The notes below the pieces were generated by a model. That model was not told the DNA's origin. It saw only the letters and a program-made list of their open reading frames with translations, and did not search any database. A stretch of 64,000 nucleotides of DNA from Flavobacteriales bacterium UBA6057 (GTDB taxonomy: Bacteria > Bacteroidota > Bacteroidia > Flavobacteriales_G > Salibacteraceae): positions 445,247 to 509,246 of the forward strand of contig DIYJ01000014.1 in assembly GCA_002428995.1 (NCBI GenBank), in the 5' to 3' direction. Positions 1-8,790 of the stretch are shown in pieces. The number at the start of each line of letters is the position of its first letter. Positions within the stretch are counted from its first letter, which is position 1. The position numbers were made by a program, and so were the translations under genes.

Positions 1-1
1 A

Positions 2-592
2 GCCCACAAAAACCGTGTGTCTATAGGGGCGCACATTTTCGAAGAAGACAAGAAAACGGCCTACTACGTGGCGCTTTCCAATGATTACGGGAGCAGCTTT
101 GAAGACACAGTGAGAATGAGCAGCGCTATCACAGATTTCAACACCGTGAGCCCTTTCCGCTTTGTGGGAGACTATTCTTCCAGCGTCAGGACTTATTGCA
201 ACATCTACAGCCTGTGGACAGATTGCGCCAGCAATGGTTGTAAGCAATATGTCGCCAAGTATGACCAATGTGCCGCTGATACGGTCGATACGCTCATCAA
301 TGTCGGCCTGTGGGAGTTGACACCCGTCAACAGCGAATTCCGTTTTGTCAACTTGTTCCCCAATCCCGCTACTGATCACGTCCAACTGTTGCTGGACAGC
401 GATGTGTCGGGAAAAGCCACCCTCGAAATCATGGATGTTTCTGGTAAGACGCTCAGACAGCAGGCTGAAGGCTTGCAACCAGGTGAAAACCGATTCGATG
501 TGAATACCTCAGACCTTGCTCCGGGACAATACTTTCTCCGATTCACTGATCCTTCAGGCACTTTCCTGACGAAGGCCTTCAGGAAGGTATGA
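2..592 (+). CDS. C-terminal part of a T9SS-secreted sialidase-like protein (5' truncated)
   Basis: The reading frame is open to the window edge, so this is the 3' end of a longer gene; the GTG at 17 is only the first in-frame start-like codon. An Asp-box (SNDYGSSF, S-x-D-x-G-x-x-F) and the following GDY and Cys-containing segment resemble the last blades of BNR/sialidase beta-propellers. The final 80 residues form a type-A T9SS sorting domain: FPNPATDH, then DVSGK, then a GQYFLRF strand and a basic end (AFRKV). In this domain family the C-terminus directs outer-membrane export and is usually cleaved on attachment. The protein is therefore predicted to lie on the cell surface or outside the cell. 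The substrate cannot be judged because the catalytic part is missing. Confidence 0.75.
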   Translation, partial: AHKNRVSIGAHIFEEDKKTAYYVALSNDYGSSFEDTVRMSSAITDFNTVSPFRFVGDYSSSVRTYCNIYSLWTDCASNGCKQYVAKYDQCAADTVDTLINVGLWELTPVNSEFRFVNLFPNPATDHVQLLLDSDVSGKATLEIMDVSGKTLRQQAEGLQPGENRFDVNTSDLAPGQYFLRFTDPSGTFLTKAFRKV

Positions 593-678
593 TCGATACT
601 TGATCCAAGTGAAGATCAGGTAAATAAGGACTTTTTACGACAGTTGCAGGCGAGCGTTGAAACGGAAATTCGTCCGCC

Positions 679-2028
679 TCAAAGATCCAGCACAAACTCC
701 GTGCTCGTTCCAGAATGGGAGTGGGCCGATATGCTTCCACCATGCAAGTGCATGATTTGCTTGGACACGCTCAGGCCAATGCCTGAACCGTTTTCCTTGG
801 TGGTATAGAATGGGATAAACAGCTCGTCCAGCGCTGCTTGTTGGAAGCCAATGCCATTGTCGCGGACGGTTAACCGAAGTCGTTCCTCTTCTCCTGTTTC
901 GGTGCGGATCTCTACGCGCTTTTCCTCCATGTTTTCAAGGGCGTCTGCCGCATTGTTAAGCAGGTTGAGGATGACATGTGTTAGCAAGCGCTCATCGCCT
1001 ACAAACGTGGCCTTCGGATAGTCATTGGTGATCAGCAGTTCAATGCCGCCCTCGCTGCGCCTGGGTTCAAACAGCAATCGGATGGAAGCCAGCCATTCTT
1101 CAAGCGTGATGGCGTCAAAGACTGGAGTCGGGATCTTGGTGAGCTTGCGGTAGTCTTCCACAAAGTTCTGGAGTCCGGCTGTGCGCTCTTCCACCACGGA
1201 AAGCCCGGCAGCGGCATCGTCTACCTTTTGTTGATTGAGTTCGGATACGTCCAGCGGCTTGCCATCTTTTTGGAAATAGGCCAGTAGCGTGTTGCTCAGC
1301 GAAGTGATGGGAGCGATGGAATTCATGATTTCGTGCGTCATGATTCGAATGAGCTTTTGCCAGGTTTCCAACTCATTTTCTTCCAGCTCTGCCCGCACAT
1401 CATACAACGAATAGAGTCGGAATTCCTTCTCATTGAATTGCAGGGCGACCATTTTGACAGAAACCTGTCTCAGCCTGCCGCCATCCGGGATTTTGACGGT
1501 CACGCTCTGGCCCGTCTTCAGTCCTTGCATGGCCTGAAAAAGATCGGGTTGCTCCTGCGCCAGGCGATCCACGTGTGTCAGGGTTCTTAAGCCGGTCAAC
1601 CGCAAGGCAGCATCATTGGCCACTTCCACAAAGCCAGCCTTGTCCAGCGCGATGATGCCTGTGGCAGATCGCTTCATAAACTCCATAAAGAAGCGTTCAC
1701 TTTGCTCCTGTTTCTGGCGCACTTCCGCGATCATCTCGTTCACGCGGTTCAGGTTTTGGTGCATGCCACGCAAGCTCGGATGCGAGGCGTTTTCTGGGAA
1801 CCGAATGCTGTTGTCCTCGTTGCGAACGGCATCAAAAAAGAAGTCCAGTGTGCGATAGACGGAATTGACAAATCGAATAAGGCTGAACACCAGAAAAACG
1901 GCCGCGGCCAGCGCGATCAGACCGATATCCCATGCACCATCGTAAAAGGAGATGCTGCCAACCGAGATAGCAACGATCAGCGCGATGAGCCGAATGACCA
2001 GGCCTGTAGTGGTATACCTATAGTTCAT
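679..2028 (-). CDS. NtrY-like membrane sensor histidine kinase
   Basis: 449-residue kinase. Two hydrophobic segments lie near residues 9-27 and 33-55, with almost no periplasmic loop, so the signal is probably cytoplasmic or intramembrane. A PAS-like region (about 110-210) precedes the H-box THEIMNS (His about 232). The ATPase domain has the N-box LLNNAADAL, DNGIGF and GSGIGLSVSKQ. The start codon lies inside the end of the upstream sigma54-type regulator gene (11-bp overlap), so the two are co-translated and very likely a cognate pair. By family, it autophosphorylates and passes phosphate to the NtrC-like partner. The divergent efflux operon beginning near 3553 is the probable target. The inducing signal is unknown. 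Confidence 0.9.
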   Translation of the reverse strand: MNYRYTTTGLVIRLIALIVAISVGSISFYDGAWDIGLIALAAAVFLVFSLIRFVNSVYRTLDFFFDAVRNEDNSIRFPENASHPSLRGMHQNLNRVNEMIAEVRQKQEQSERFFMEFMKRSATGIIALDKAGFVEVANDAALRLTGLRTLTHVDRLAQEQPDLFQAMQGLKTGQSVTVKIPDGGRLRQVSVKMVALQFNEKEFRLYSLYDVRAELEENELETWQKLIRIMTHEIMNSIAPITSLSNTLLAYFQKDGKPLDVSELNQQKVDDAAAGLSVVEERTAGLQNFVEDYRKLTKIPTPVFDAITLEEWLASIRLLFEPRRSEGGIELLITNDYPKATFVGDERLLTHVILNLLNNAADALENMEEKRVEIRTETGEEERLRLTVRDNGIGFQQAALDELFIPFYTTKENGSGIGLSVSKQIMHLHGGSISAHSHSGTSTEFVLDL

Positions 2029-3376
2029 GGCGCTTGATCTTGTTGTAAAGGGTCTGGCGTGTGATGCCCAGCTTTTCAGCTACCATGGACAGGTTTCCAT
2101 GGTAGCGATCCAGCGCATTGATGATGAGCTCGCGCTCCATTTCCAGCAGGCTCGGCAGCTCGGAAGTGGACGTAGTTGAGAGCGCCTGCAAGTGAAAGTC
2201 TGCCGGAGTGAGCACATCGGTTTCGGCCAGGATCACCGCCTTTTCCATGGCGTGCTGAAGCTCGCGCACGTTACCGGGCCAATGATGATTCCGGAGCTTC
2301 TTCAAGGCTTGCGCTCCAAGCTCGATCCGCGGCTTGCCATACTTCTGTCGGTAATGCCGGATGAAGTGACTGGCCAGGTCTTCGATGTCCTCTTCCCGCT
2401 CGCGCAGCGGAGGCAATTGGATGTGGATGGTGTTGATGCGATACAGCAGGTCTTCGCGGAACGACTTTGACGCGACCATTTCGTCCAGGTTGGCATTGGT
2501 GGCCGTGATCAGGCGCACATCCACCGCTTCAGCCTTGGAAGACCCGATGGGAAAGACGGTGCGACTTTCGAGCGCTACCAGCAGCTTCGATTGCAGCGCG
2601 ATGGGCACGTTGCCAATTTCGTCCAGAAACAAGGTGCCTTTGTGGGCCAGCTTGAACTTTCCGGTGCGGTCTTCCCGTGCATCGGTGAACGCGCCCTTTT
2701 TGTGTCCAAAGAGTTCGCTCTCAAAGAGGTTCTCCGGGATGGCGCCCATGTCTACGTTCATGAACAACTCCGAACTCCGTGCAGAGAGCCGATGAATCTC
2801 AGAGGCGACCATTTCCTTACCGGTGCCGTTTTCACCGGTGATCAGCACGTTGGCGTCTGTGGCTGCCACCTTTTTCACCAGGGTCATCACGCGCTGCATG
2901 GCGGGGGAAGATCCAATGAACGTTTTGCCTTTGTTGAGCTCGCCTTTCAGCTGGCTGTGTCTGGTCTTGAGGTCTTTCAGCGCTTGGTTTGACTGGCGCA
3001 GCTTCAGTGCCGTTTTCAGAGTGGCCACCAGCTTATTGTTGTCCCAGGGTTTGAGTACAAAATCCATGGCGCCCTTTTTCAGGGCCTTCACCGCCAGCTC
3101 CACATCACCATGGGCGGTGATCATGACCACTTCCGTGGACGATGATATTTTCTTGATTTCCCCCAGCCAGAAAAGCCCCTCATTGCCCGTATTGGAACCT
3201 GCTGAGAAGTTCATATCGAGCAAGGCCACATCAAATTCGCTGCGCTGCATCTCGGAATGGATGCTGTTCGGATTCGAAATACAATGCACCTCTTCAAACT
3301 CATATTGAAGCAAGAGTTTGAGCGCAGTCAATGCACTCTTGTTATCGTCAACGATCAGAATCCGTCCGCTCTTCAT
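2018..3376 (-). CDS. NtrC-family sigma54-dependent response regulator
   Basis: Receiver, AAA+ and Fis-type HTH domains in order, about 452 residues from the ATG at 3376; a TTG at 3388 would add four residues. The receiver starts ILIVDDN and carries the phospho-acceptor in LLDMNF. The AAA+ domain has Walker A GENGTGKE and Walker B TLFLDEIGN. The loop that contacts sigma54, normally GAFTGA, reads GAFTDA here. The C-terminus has a Fis helix-turn-helix (MVAEKLGITRQTLYNKIKR). It overlaps the kinase gene downstream by 11 bp. Its upstream region contains the palindromes at 3420-3459, the best candidate for its binding site and for activation of the divergent efflux operon. The GAFTDA substitution is seen directly; whether it alters sigma54 contact is not known. 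Confidence 0.92.
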   Translation of the reverse strand: MKSGRILIVDDNKSALTALKLLLQYEFEEVHCISNPNSIHSEMQRSEFDVALLDMNFSAGSNTGNEGLFWLGEIKKISSSTEVVMITAHGDVELAVKALKKGAMDFVLKPWDNNKLVATLKTALKLRQSNQALKDLKTRHSQLKGELNKGKTFIGSSPAMQRVMTLVKKVAATDANVLITGENGTGKEMVASEIHRLSARSSELFMNVDMGAIPENLFESELFGHKKGAFTDAREDRTGKFKLAHKGTLFLDEIGNVPIALQSKLLVALESRTVFPIGSSKAEAVDVRLITATNANLDEMVASKSFREDLLYRINTIHIQLPPLREREEDIEDLASHFIRHYRQKYGKPRIELGAQALKKLRNHHWPGNVRELQHAMEKAVILAETDVLTPADFHLQALSTTSTSELPSLLEMERELIINALDRYHGNLSMVAEKLGITRQTLYNKIKRHEL

Positions 3377-3419
3377 AGCTGCTATCAAAAGTACTGGAGC
3401 AGCGAGTCCATAGACCGAG

Positions 3420-3459
3420 TGTCTAATTTTTAGACAGTGTGATGTCTAAATATTTAACG
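3420..3459. promoter_or_regulatory. Tandem palindromic operator candidate between the two-component genes and the efflux operon
   Basis: A perfect 7-bp inverted repeat (TGTCTAA, 3-nt spacer, TTAGACA) occupies 3420-3436. The same TGTCTAA half-site recurs at 3443-3449, 23 bp or about two helical turns away, followed by a degenerate second arm. Paired palindromes on one DNA face are typical enhancer sites for NtrC-type dimers. The site lies about 45 bp upstream of the regulator start and 94-133 bp upstream of the likely adaptor start. No clean -24/-12 sigma54 promoter could be placed. Direct binding is inferred. Confidence 0.55.
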
Positions 3460-3552
3460 TTTCCGCTTCGCGACAAAACTATAAATCACTGTTTATCAGT
3501 TAAGTAAATGAACGGCACTGGCTTTGGCATACCGAAGCGGAACCAATGCACA

Positions 3553-4800
3553 ATGGATCGAAAGATTAGTCAGAAACCATGGATTAAAAGGCGCTACCGG
3601 AACCTGTTGGTGGTCGTCCTTTCGTTGTTGTTGGTCGCCTTTTTTACGCTGATGTTTGACACTACCTCGGCTTATCGGGTGGACATGGAAACGGTGACAG
3701 TTTCTGAAGTCACGGAAGCGGCCTTTGAAGATTACATCAACGTTCGGGGCCGCGTAGAACCAGCCACCATTCATTACCTCGATGCCGTGGAAGGTGGTAT
3801 TGTGAAAGAGATTTTCGTGGAAGATGGTGCCTACCTCCGCGTGGGAGATACGATCCTCACGCTCTCAAACCTGAACCTGAGTCTCAACATCCTGAACAGC
3901 GAAGCCCAACTGGCAGAAAAGGCCAATTTCCTTCGCGAAACCCAGCTCAACATGGAGCAGCAGAAGCTTACCCTTGAGCGTGAATTGCTTCGGTTGGACA
4001 ACGACCTGGTTCGCCTGCAACGCACCTATGAGCAGAACCAGGGCTTCTTTAAAGAGAAGCTGATTTCCAGCAATGAATACCTGGAATCGGAGGAAGCGTA
4101 CAAACTGGGGCTTAACCTCCGAAACCTGACCCTCAGGCAGCACCAACAAGACTCGATTTATCGCAAAAATCAAATCGCAAAAATCTCTGGTAGCTTAAAG
4201 AGCATGGAGAAAAATTTGGAGCTGATCTATCAGCGGCAGGACCATTTGGTCGTACGTAGTCCGATTGATGGCCAACTCGCCTCACTGGACGCGATGCAGG
4301 GCCAATCCATCGCGCCAGGAATGCGGCTGGGACAGGTGAACATGCTGACCAAATACAAGCTGCGCGCGCGGATCGATGAACACTACATTGATCGTGTGGA
4401 AGTCGGTCAAAAGGCGACCGTGGAGCGCGAAGGCAAGCTCTATGACATGACCCTGGCGAAAGTATATCCCGAGGTGAGTGAAGGCTTTTTCAGGGTAGAC
4501 CTGTCGTTTGACGAAGCCATGCCTGAAAACATCCGCAGCGGGCAGTCCTATAACCTGAGCCTCGCGCTGGGCGAGTCCTCAGACGGTTTGCTGCTGGCGC
4601 GCGGAGGATTTTTCCAGGCCACGGGAGGCCAATGGGTTTTTGTGCTCAATAGCGACAATGAAGCCACCAAACGAAGCATTACCCTCGGCCGGCAAAACCC
4701 GAGATTCTACGAAATTCTGGAAGGCCTGAAACCAGGCGAACAAGTCATCACTTCGGGCTATGAACGCTTCGGAGAGAGCGAAAAACTGATATTGAACTGA
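3553..4800 (+). CDS. HlyD/MacA-type membrane-fusion (adaptor) protein
   Basis: About 415 residues from the ATG at 3553. This start is chosen because it gives a short basic tail (MDRKISQK) directly before one transmembrane helix (RNLLVVVLSLLLVAFFTLMF); the upstream ATG at 3508 would add 15 unusual residues. A biotinyl-lipoyl-like half motif, a long alpha-hairpin coiled coil (about 95-230, rich in Q, L and E), the returning lipoyl half and beta-barrel domains follow, as in periplasmic adaptors of tripartite pumps. It sits 3 bp before the ABC ATPase gene. With the ATPase and FtsX permease it should form an inner-membrane export complex. No TolC-like gene is adjacent, so an outer-membrane partner would be encoded elsewhere. 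Confidence 0.88.
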   Translation: MDRKISQKPWIKRRYRNLLVVVLSLLLVAFFTLMFDTTSAYRVDMETVTVSEVTEAAFEDYINVRGRVEPATIHYLDAVEGGIVKEIFVEDGAYLRVGDTILTLSNLNLSLNILNSEAQLAEKANFLRETQLNMEQQKLTLERELLRLDNDLVRLQRTYEQNQGFFKEKLISSNEYLESEEAYKLGLNLRNLTLRQHQQDSIYRKNQIAKISGSLKSMEKNLELIYQRQDHLVVRSPIDGQLASLDAMQGQSIAPGMRLGQVNMLTKYKLRARIDEHYIDRVEVGQKATVEREGKLYDMTLAKVYPEVSEGFFRVDLSFDEAMPENIRSGQSYNLSLALGESSDGLLLARGGFFQATGGQWVFVLNSDNEATKRSITLGRQNPRFYEILEGLKPGEQVITSGYERFGESEKLILN

Positions 4801-4803
4801 CAC

Positions 4804-5532
4804 ATGGAAAAACTGATCATCGACATTCAAGACCTGTCAAAAACGTTTCGCACGGAGGACGTGGAAACGATGGCACTCAACGGCATCAACCTTCAGATCA
4901 AGCAAGGCGAGTTTGTGGCCATCATGGGGCCGTCCGGCTGCGGAAAATCCACGCTGCTGAACATCCTGGGATTGCTGGACAATCCGACCTCAGGCAGCTA
5001 TCGCTTCAATGAATCTGAAGCAGCTCAGCTGAAGGAAAAAGAACGCACGGCCAGGCGAAAGGGCAACATCGGTTTTGTCTTTCAGAGCTTCAACCTGATT
5101 GATGAGTTGACGGTATCCGAAAACGTGGAAGTGCCGCTGAAATACCTCAACATCAATGCTTCAACCCGGAAGCAAAAGGTGACGGATATTCTGGAGCGCA
5201 TGAAGGTGGGCCATCGTCAAAACCATTTCCCTCAGCAGCTTTCGGGAGGTCAGCAACAGCGCGTGGCGCTGTGCCGCGCGGTGGTGGCCAATCCATCGCT
5301 CCTGCTGGCAGATGAACCCACGGGAAACCTCGATTCCAGCCACGGCATGGAGGTGATGAAGCTCTTATTGGAACTCAACAAGGAAGGCACCACCATCGTA
5401 ATGGTGACCCACTCGCTACGCGATGCGGGTTTTGCACACCGGGTGATCCACCTGTTTGACGGAAAAGTCATCACCGAAGAGCAACGAAAAGCACTGGAAA
5501 CCAGCGTGTATTCTGATCAATCATCCCTTTAA
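4804..5532 (+). CDS. MacB/LolD-type ABC transporter ATPase
   Basis: 242 residues, a full-length nucleotide-binding subunit of the MacB/LolD/FtsE class. It shows Walker A GPSGCGKST, the Q-loop (FVFQSFNLI), signature LSGGQQQR, Walker B LLLADEPTGNLD and the switch His in MVTHS. It begins 3 bp after the adaptor gene and ends 10 bp before the permease start, so the three genes are one operon. It powers the FtsX-type permease mechanically. Substrates of such pumps range from antimicrobial peptides to lipoproteins and cannot be read from the sequence. Confidence 0.93.
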   Translation: MEKLIIDIQDLSKTFRTEDVETMALNGINLQIKQGEFVAIMGPSGCGKSTLLNILGLLDNPTSGSYRFNESEAAQLKEKERTARRKGNIGFVFQSFNLIDELTVSENVEVPLKYLNINASTRKQKVTDILERMKVGHRQNHFPQQLSGGQQQRVALCRAVVANPSLLLADEPTGNLDSSHGMEVMKLLLELNKEGTTIVMVTHSLRDAGFAHRVIHLFDGKVITEEQRKALETSVYSDQSSL

Positions 5533-5542
5533 GCCTACGTAC

Positions 5543-7963
5543 ATGCAGCTTCTTCGAAAACTCAGCCGCAACTGGCAATGGACCCTCATCAACATCCTGG
5601 GGCTTTCTCTTGCGCTGGCCTGTGTGGCTCTGGTCTTTGTCTTCACCAAGCAGGAACTTACCTACGATCAGTTTCACAGCAAGGCAGATCGCATTTATCG
5701 AATTACCACGAGTACTGCTCCGGGAGGAAGCGTGATGCACCCAGCCCGTGTATGGGGGCAATGGGTCCCGCAGTTTCCGCAGGAGTATGCGGAGATTGAA
5801 TCCTTCGTTCGCCTCGTTCCTTTCAAGAAAGGTGTGGTAGCGATCGAAAACCAGAGCTTCTATTCGGATAATATGTATCGGGTGGACAGCACCATTTTTG
5901 ACGTTTTTGATGTGGAATGGCTTCGGGGTGATCAAAGCAGTGCCCTGAACGAGCCGCGCGAGGCGGTGATTACGCGCTCCATGGCCGAAAAGTATTTTGG
6001 CAGCATTGATGTGGTCGGGAAAACGATTTCGCTGATGCATCAGCAGCACGACACGGCCACCATGCACACAGTGGTGGGTGTCATGGAAGATCTGCCGGTC
6101 AATTCGCATTTCCATGTTGATGTGCTGGCCACCATTCCTGACATGAACTTCAATAACTCGTGGGGTTACACGTATTACCTGCTCCGCGAAGGCACAGATG
6201 TAGAGGTCTTGAGGCAATCCATTCAGGACAATTGGGACAAGAATGTCGAGCCTAACGTGCATCCCACCACCTTCCATTTTCAGAAGCTGACAGACATTCA
6301 CCTCTACAGCCACAAGACGCGCGAGATGGAGGTGAACGGTGACGTGCGGTCGGTCATTCTCCTTGCCAGTGGAGCGTTCATCATTCTCTTCATCGCCCTG
6401 ATCAACTTTCTGAATCTGAGCCGTGTGCAGTTCATTTTCGAAAGCAAGAACATTCAGATTCGAATGATCAACGGAGCGTCCAAAACCATTGTGGCGCGCA
6501 GCTATGCCGTGGAATCGCTGGTGATCGGACTGAGCGCCATTGCGCTGGGCATCATCATGGCGGTCAAACTTGGAGCATACCTGCGCGTTGATCTCATGAG
6601 TTATCCGCTGTCGGTAGGCTTCATCTGCCTGCTGTTTCTGGCGGTCATTGTGCTGCTGTCCATTTATCCGCTGTATACCTCCAAGGTCACTTCGAACACG
6701 AAGGTGAGCAGTTCGAAAGCGCGGATGTATACGTTTCCGCTGGTGTTGCAATTCACGCTGGCTGTGGTGGCCATCGCTGGAACCATCGTCCTGAACCGAC
6801 AAATCAACTACCTGAGCAACGAGCACCCCAATGCTGAAAACGCGAATATTCTGGTGATTGAACGGAACCCGTTCACCGTGATCCATCGTTATGAAACACT
6901 CAAGGAACGGTTGATTTCCAACCCTGCCATCGTGAGCATGACGGGCGCCATGGAAGAACCGGGAGGCGATATTCTGGACAATGGATTTTTCGAACTGGAG
7001 GGCCACGACCCAGCAAGTGGGCAGGTGATCTACATCTTCACGATTGACGCCAACTTCTTCCAGGCCATGGGCATTGAACCGCTGGCCGGCACGGTGGATT
7101 TGGGAACCATTCCCTCACAGGAGTGGGAAAAAAAGGCACTGGACATTGGCTTTCAGCGCATGAGCGGACAGGTAAGCCAAGCCGAAATCGATGCGCAAGT
7201 GGAGGAGCTGGACTTTTACCGGGACAAGTACATCCTCAACGAACCTGCAATGAAGATGCTGGGTGTCACCGATCCGCAGGAATTGATCGGAAAGCGTTTT
7301 CGCTATAAGTTCCAGTTTCCCGAGCTCTTCCCGGAAGGCGAAATTGTGGGTGTGGTTCCCACGTTTCACTACACCAACCTGCATCACGAAGAGCGCCCCA
7401 TGGTGATTGCGGCCAAGCAGGTGTTTTGTGGGAATTTCCTGATCGAAATCGATCCTGAACGCAGGCAGGAAGCCCTTGCCCACATCAACGAAACCTGGCA
7501 GGAGATCAACCCGGAATATCCGCTGGAGTATGAATACATCTCTGACAGCTACAGCAAGGTCTACACCACGGAGTATGCAGAAACACGCGTGCTTTCGCTC
7601 TTTGCCTTCATCTCCATTTTGCTGTCGGCTTTGGGCATCTATGCCATCGCGGCCTTTACGATCAATCGCAGGATGAAAGAGATCGGCATCCGAAAGGTGA
7701 ATGGCGCCAGCATCTCTGAAATCATGACCATGCTGAATCGAAGTTTTGTGCTGTGGATTGCCCTCGCCTTTGTCATTGCCACACCCATTGCATGGTATGC
7801 CATGCACCGTTGGCTGGAAAACTTCGCCTATAAGATCGACCTGAGTTGGTGGATTTTCGCCCTGGCGGGGCTCATCTCGATGGCGGTGGCCATGGCCACG
7901 GTTTCATTCCAGTCTTATCGTGCGGCAACACGCAATCCGGTGGACACGATCCGCTATGAATAG
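5543..7963 (+). CDS. FtsX/MacB-type ABC permease
   Basis: About 806 residues from the ATG at 5543; a longer frame from 5456 would overlap the ATPase gene and add a non-membrane tail. The N-terminal helix (TLINILGLSLALACVALVFVF) is followed by a large periplasmic MacB-PCD-like domain, three central helices (about 285-410), a second periplasmic domain and a C-terminal FtsX domain with three helices. KEIGIRKVNGAS is the conserved cytoplasmic coupling motif of this family; the first half has a weaker version (NIQIRMINGAS). The eight-helix duplicated layout is typical of Bacteroidota MacB-like permeases. It probably works with the preceding adaptor and ATPase under control of the divergent sigma54 system. 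Confidence 0.9.
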   Translation: MQLLRKLSRNWQWTLINILGLSLALACVALVFVFTKQELTYDQFHSKADRIYRITTSTAPGGSVMHPARVWGQWVPQFPQEYAEIESFVRLVPFKKGVVAIENQSFYSDNMYRVDSTIFDVFDVEWLRGDQSSALNEPREAVITRSMAEKYFGSIDVVGKTISLMHQQHDTATMHTVVGVMEDLPVNSHFHVDVLATIPDMNFNNSWGYTYYLLREGTDVEVLRQSIQDNWDKNVEPNVHPTTFHFQKLTDIHLYSHKTREMEVNGDVRSVILLASGAFIILFIALINFLNLSRVQFIFESKNIQIRMINGASKTIVARSYAVESLVIGLSAIALGIIMAVKLGAYLRVDLMSYPLSVGFICLLFLAVIVLLSIYPLYTSKVTSNTKVSSSKARMYTFPLVLQFTLAVVAIAGTIVLNRQINYLSNEHPNAENANILVIERNPFTVIHRYETLKERLISNPAIVSMTGAMEEPGGDILDNGFFELEGHDPASGQVIYIFTIDANFFQAMGIEPLAGTVDLGTIPSQEWEKKALDIGFQRMSGQVSQAEIDAQVEELDFYRDKYILNEPAMKMLGVTDPQELIGKRFRYKFQFPELFPEGEIVGVVPTFHYTNLHHEERPMVIAAKQVFCGNFLIEIDPERRQEALAHINETWQEINPEYPLEYEYISDSYSKVYTTEYAETRVLSLFAFISILLSALGIYAIAAFTINRRMKEIGIRKVNGASISEIMTMLNRSFVLWIALAFVIATPIAWYAMHRWLENFAYKIDLSWWIFALAGLISMAVAMATVSFQSYRAATRNPVDTIRYE

Positions 7964-8036
7964 GCTGTACCTTCAATCAAATGGGTGAAACCCCGTTGGC
8001 ATAAAAGCCCGTTGACCAACGTGGTTGTGTGGAAGC

Positions 8037-8786
8037 CTAGCCAAAAAACTGGATTCTCTCCAGCAGGTTTTTCTTGAACGAGCGACCGATCGCCAGTTTC
8101 AACTCTCCCAGCTTGAGCCATTGTTCGGCTTCATTCACTTCGGTGATGAAGCGTGTGTTGACAATGGTGGTGCGATGGATGCGGACGAAGTGGCGCGGGG
8201 GTAGGCTGATTTCGAGATCGGAAAGGCTTCTGCGAATGGATAGTTGCTGCGAGGCAGTGTTAAGGTCACAGTACTTGTCGGCCGAGGTGCTGATGTAGAT
8301 GATGTCATTGATCATGACCTTCTTCAGGACCTTGCCCACCTTCACAAAGATTCCATCTTCAATGATTAGATCCTGCCATTCAGCTTTATCTGGCTCGGAA
8401 AGTGGAGTTGGTTGCGCGTTACGCGAAAGCGCCAATTCGATGGCTGCCTCCAGTTCCATGTCTTTGAGCGGTTTCAGGAGGTAGGCATCAGGCTCCATTT
8501 CCTTGGCGCGTTCCAGGGTTGTGCGCTCCGCCAGGGAAGTCACAAAAATGATGGGTGTGTTGTATTTGGCACGAATGGATTCAGCTACCTCAATGCCATC
8601 CCGATCGCCTTCCAGGTTGATGTCCAGCAGCACGAGATCTGGCTTGGTGGTGTGAAACAGGGCCAATGCATCCGAGGCGTTTTGAGCATGGCCCGCAAGA
8701 TCATATTCCATGCATTCCAGCTGGAACTTGACTTTCTCTGCTTGCAGTTCATCATCCTCAACAAGTAGTATCCTCACGCTTCCCAT
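8037..8786 (-). CDS. LytTR-family response regulator
   Basis: About 249 residues from the ATG at 8786, which lies 4 bp beyond the stop of the kinase gene; a longer reading from 8846 would overlap that gene by more than 50 bp and add residues before the receiver. The receiver begins RILLVEDDE, with the phospho-acceptor in LLDINLEGDRDG and the conserved Lys in LLKPL. A LytTR DNA-binding domain follows (ISTSADKYCDLN, then LPPRHFVRIHRTTIVN). LytTR regulators bind short direct repeats. It is the partner of the TPR kinase encoded just upstream. The divergent giant adhesin is a plausible but unproven target. Confidence 0.92.
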   Translation of the reverse strand: MGSVRILLVEDDELQAEKVKFQLECMEYDLAGHAQNASDALALFHTTKPDLVLLDINLEGDRDGIEVAESIRAKYNTPIIFVTSLAERTTLERAKEMEPDAYLLKPLKDMELEAAIELALSRNAQPTPLSEPDKAEWQDLIIEDGIFVKVGKVLKKVMINDIIYISTSADKYCDLNTASQQLSIRRSLSDLEISLPPRHFVRIHRTTIVNTRFITEVNEAEQWLKLGELKLAIGRSFKKNLLERIQFFG

Positions 8787-8790
8787 GTTA

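Noticed and set aside
5471..7006. Long 511-codon antisense frame on the minus strand
   Set aside because: It lies wholly inside the FtsX permease gene, is rich in His/Arg/Gln as expected from a shadow frame, and has no domain.
7964..8036. Terminator between the permease and LytTR genes
   Set aside because: Only a weak CGTTGG/CCAACG pairing with a long loop and no T run.
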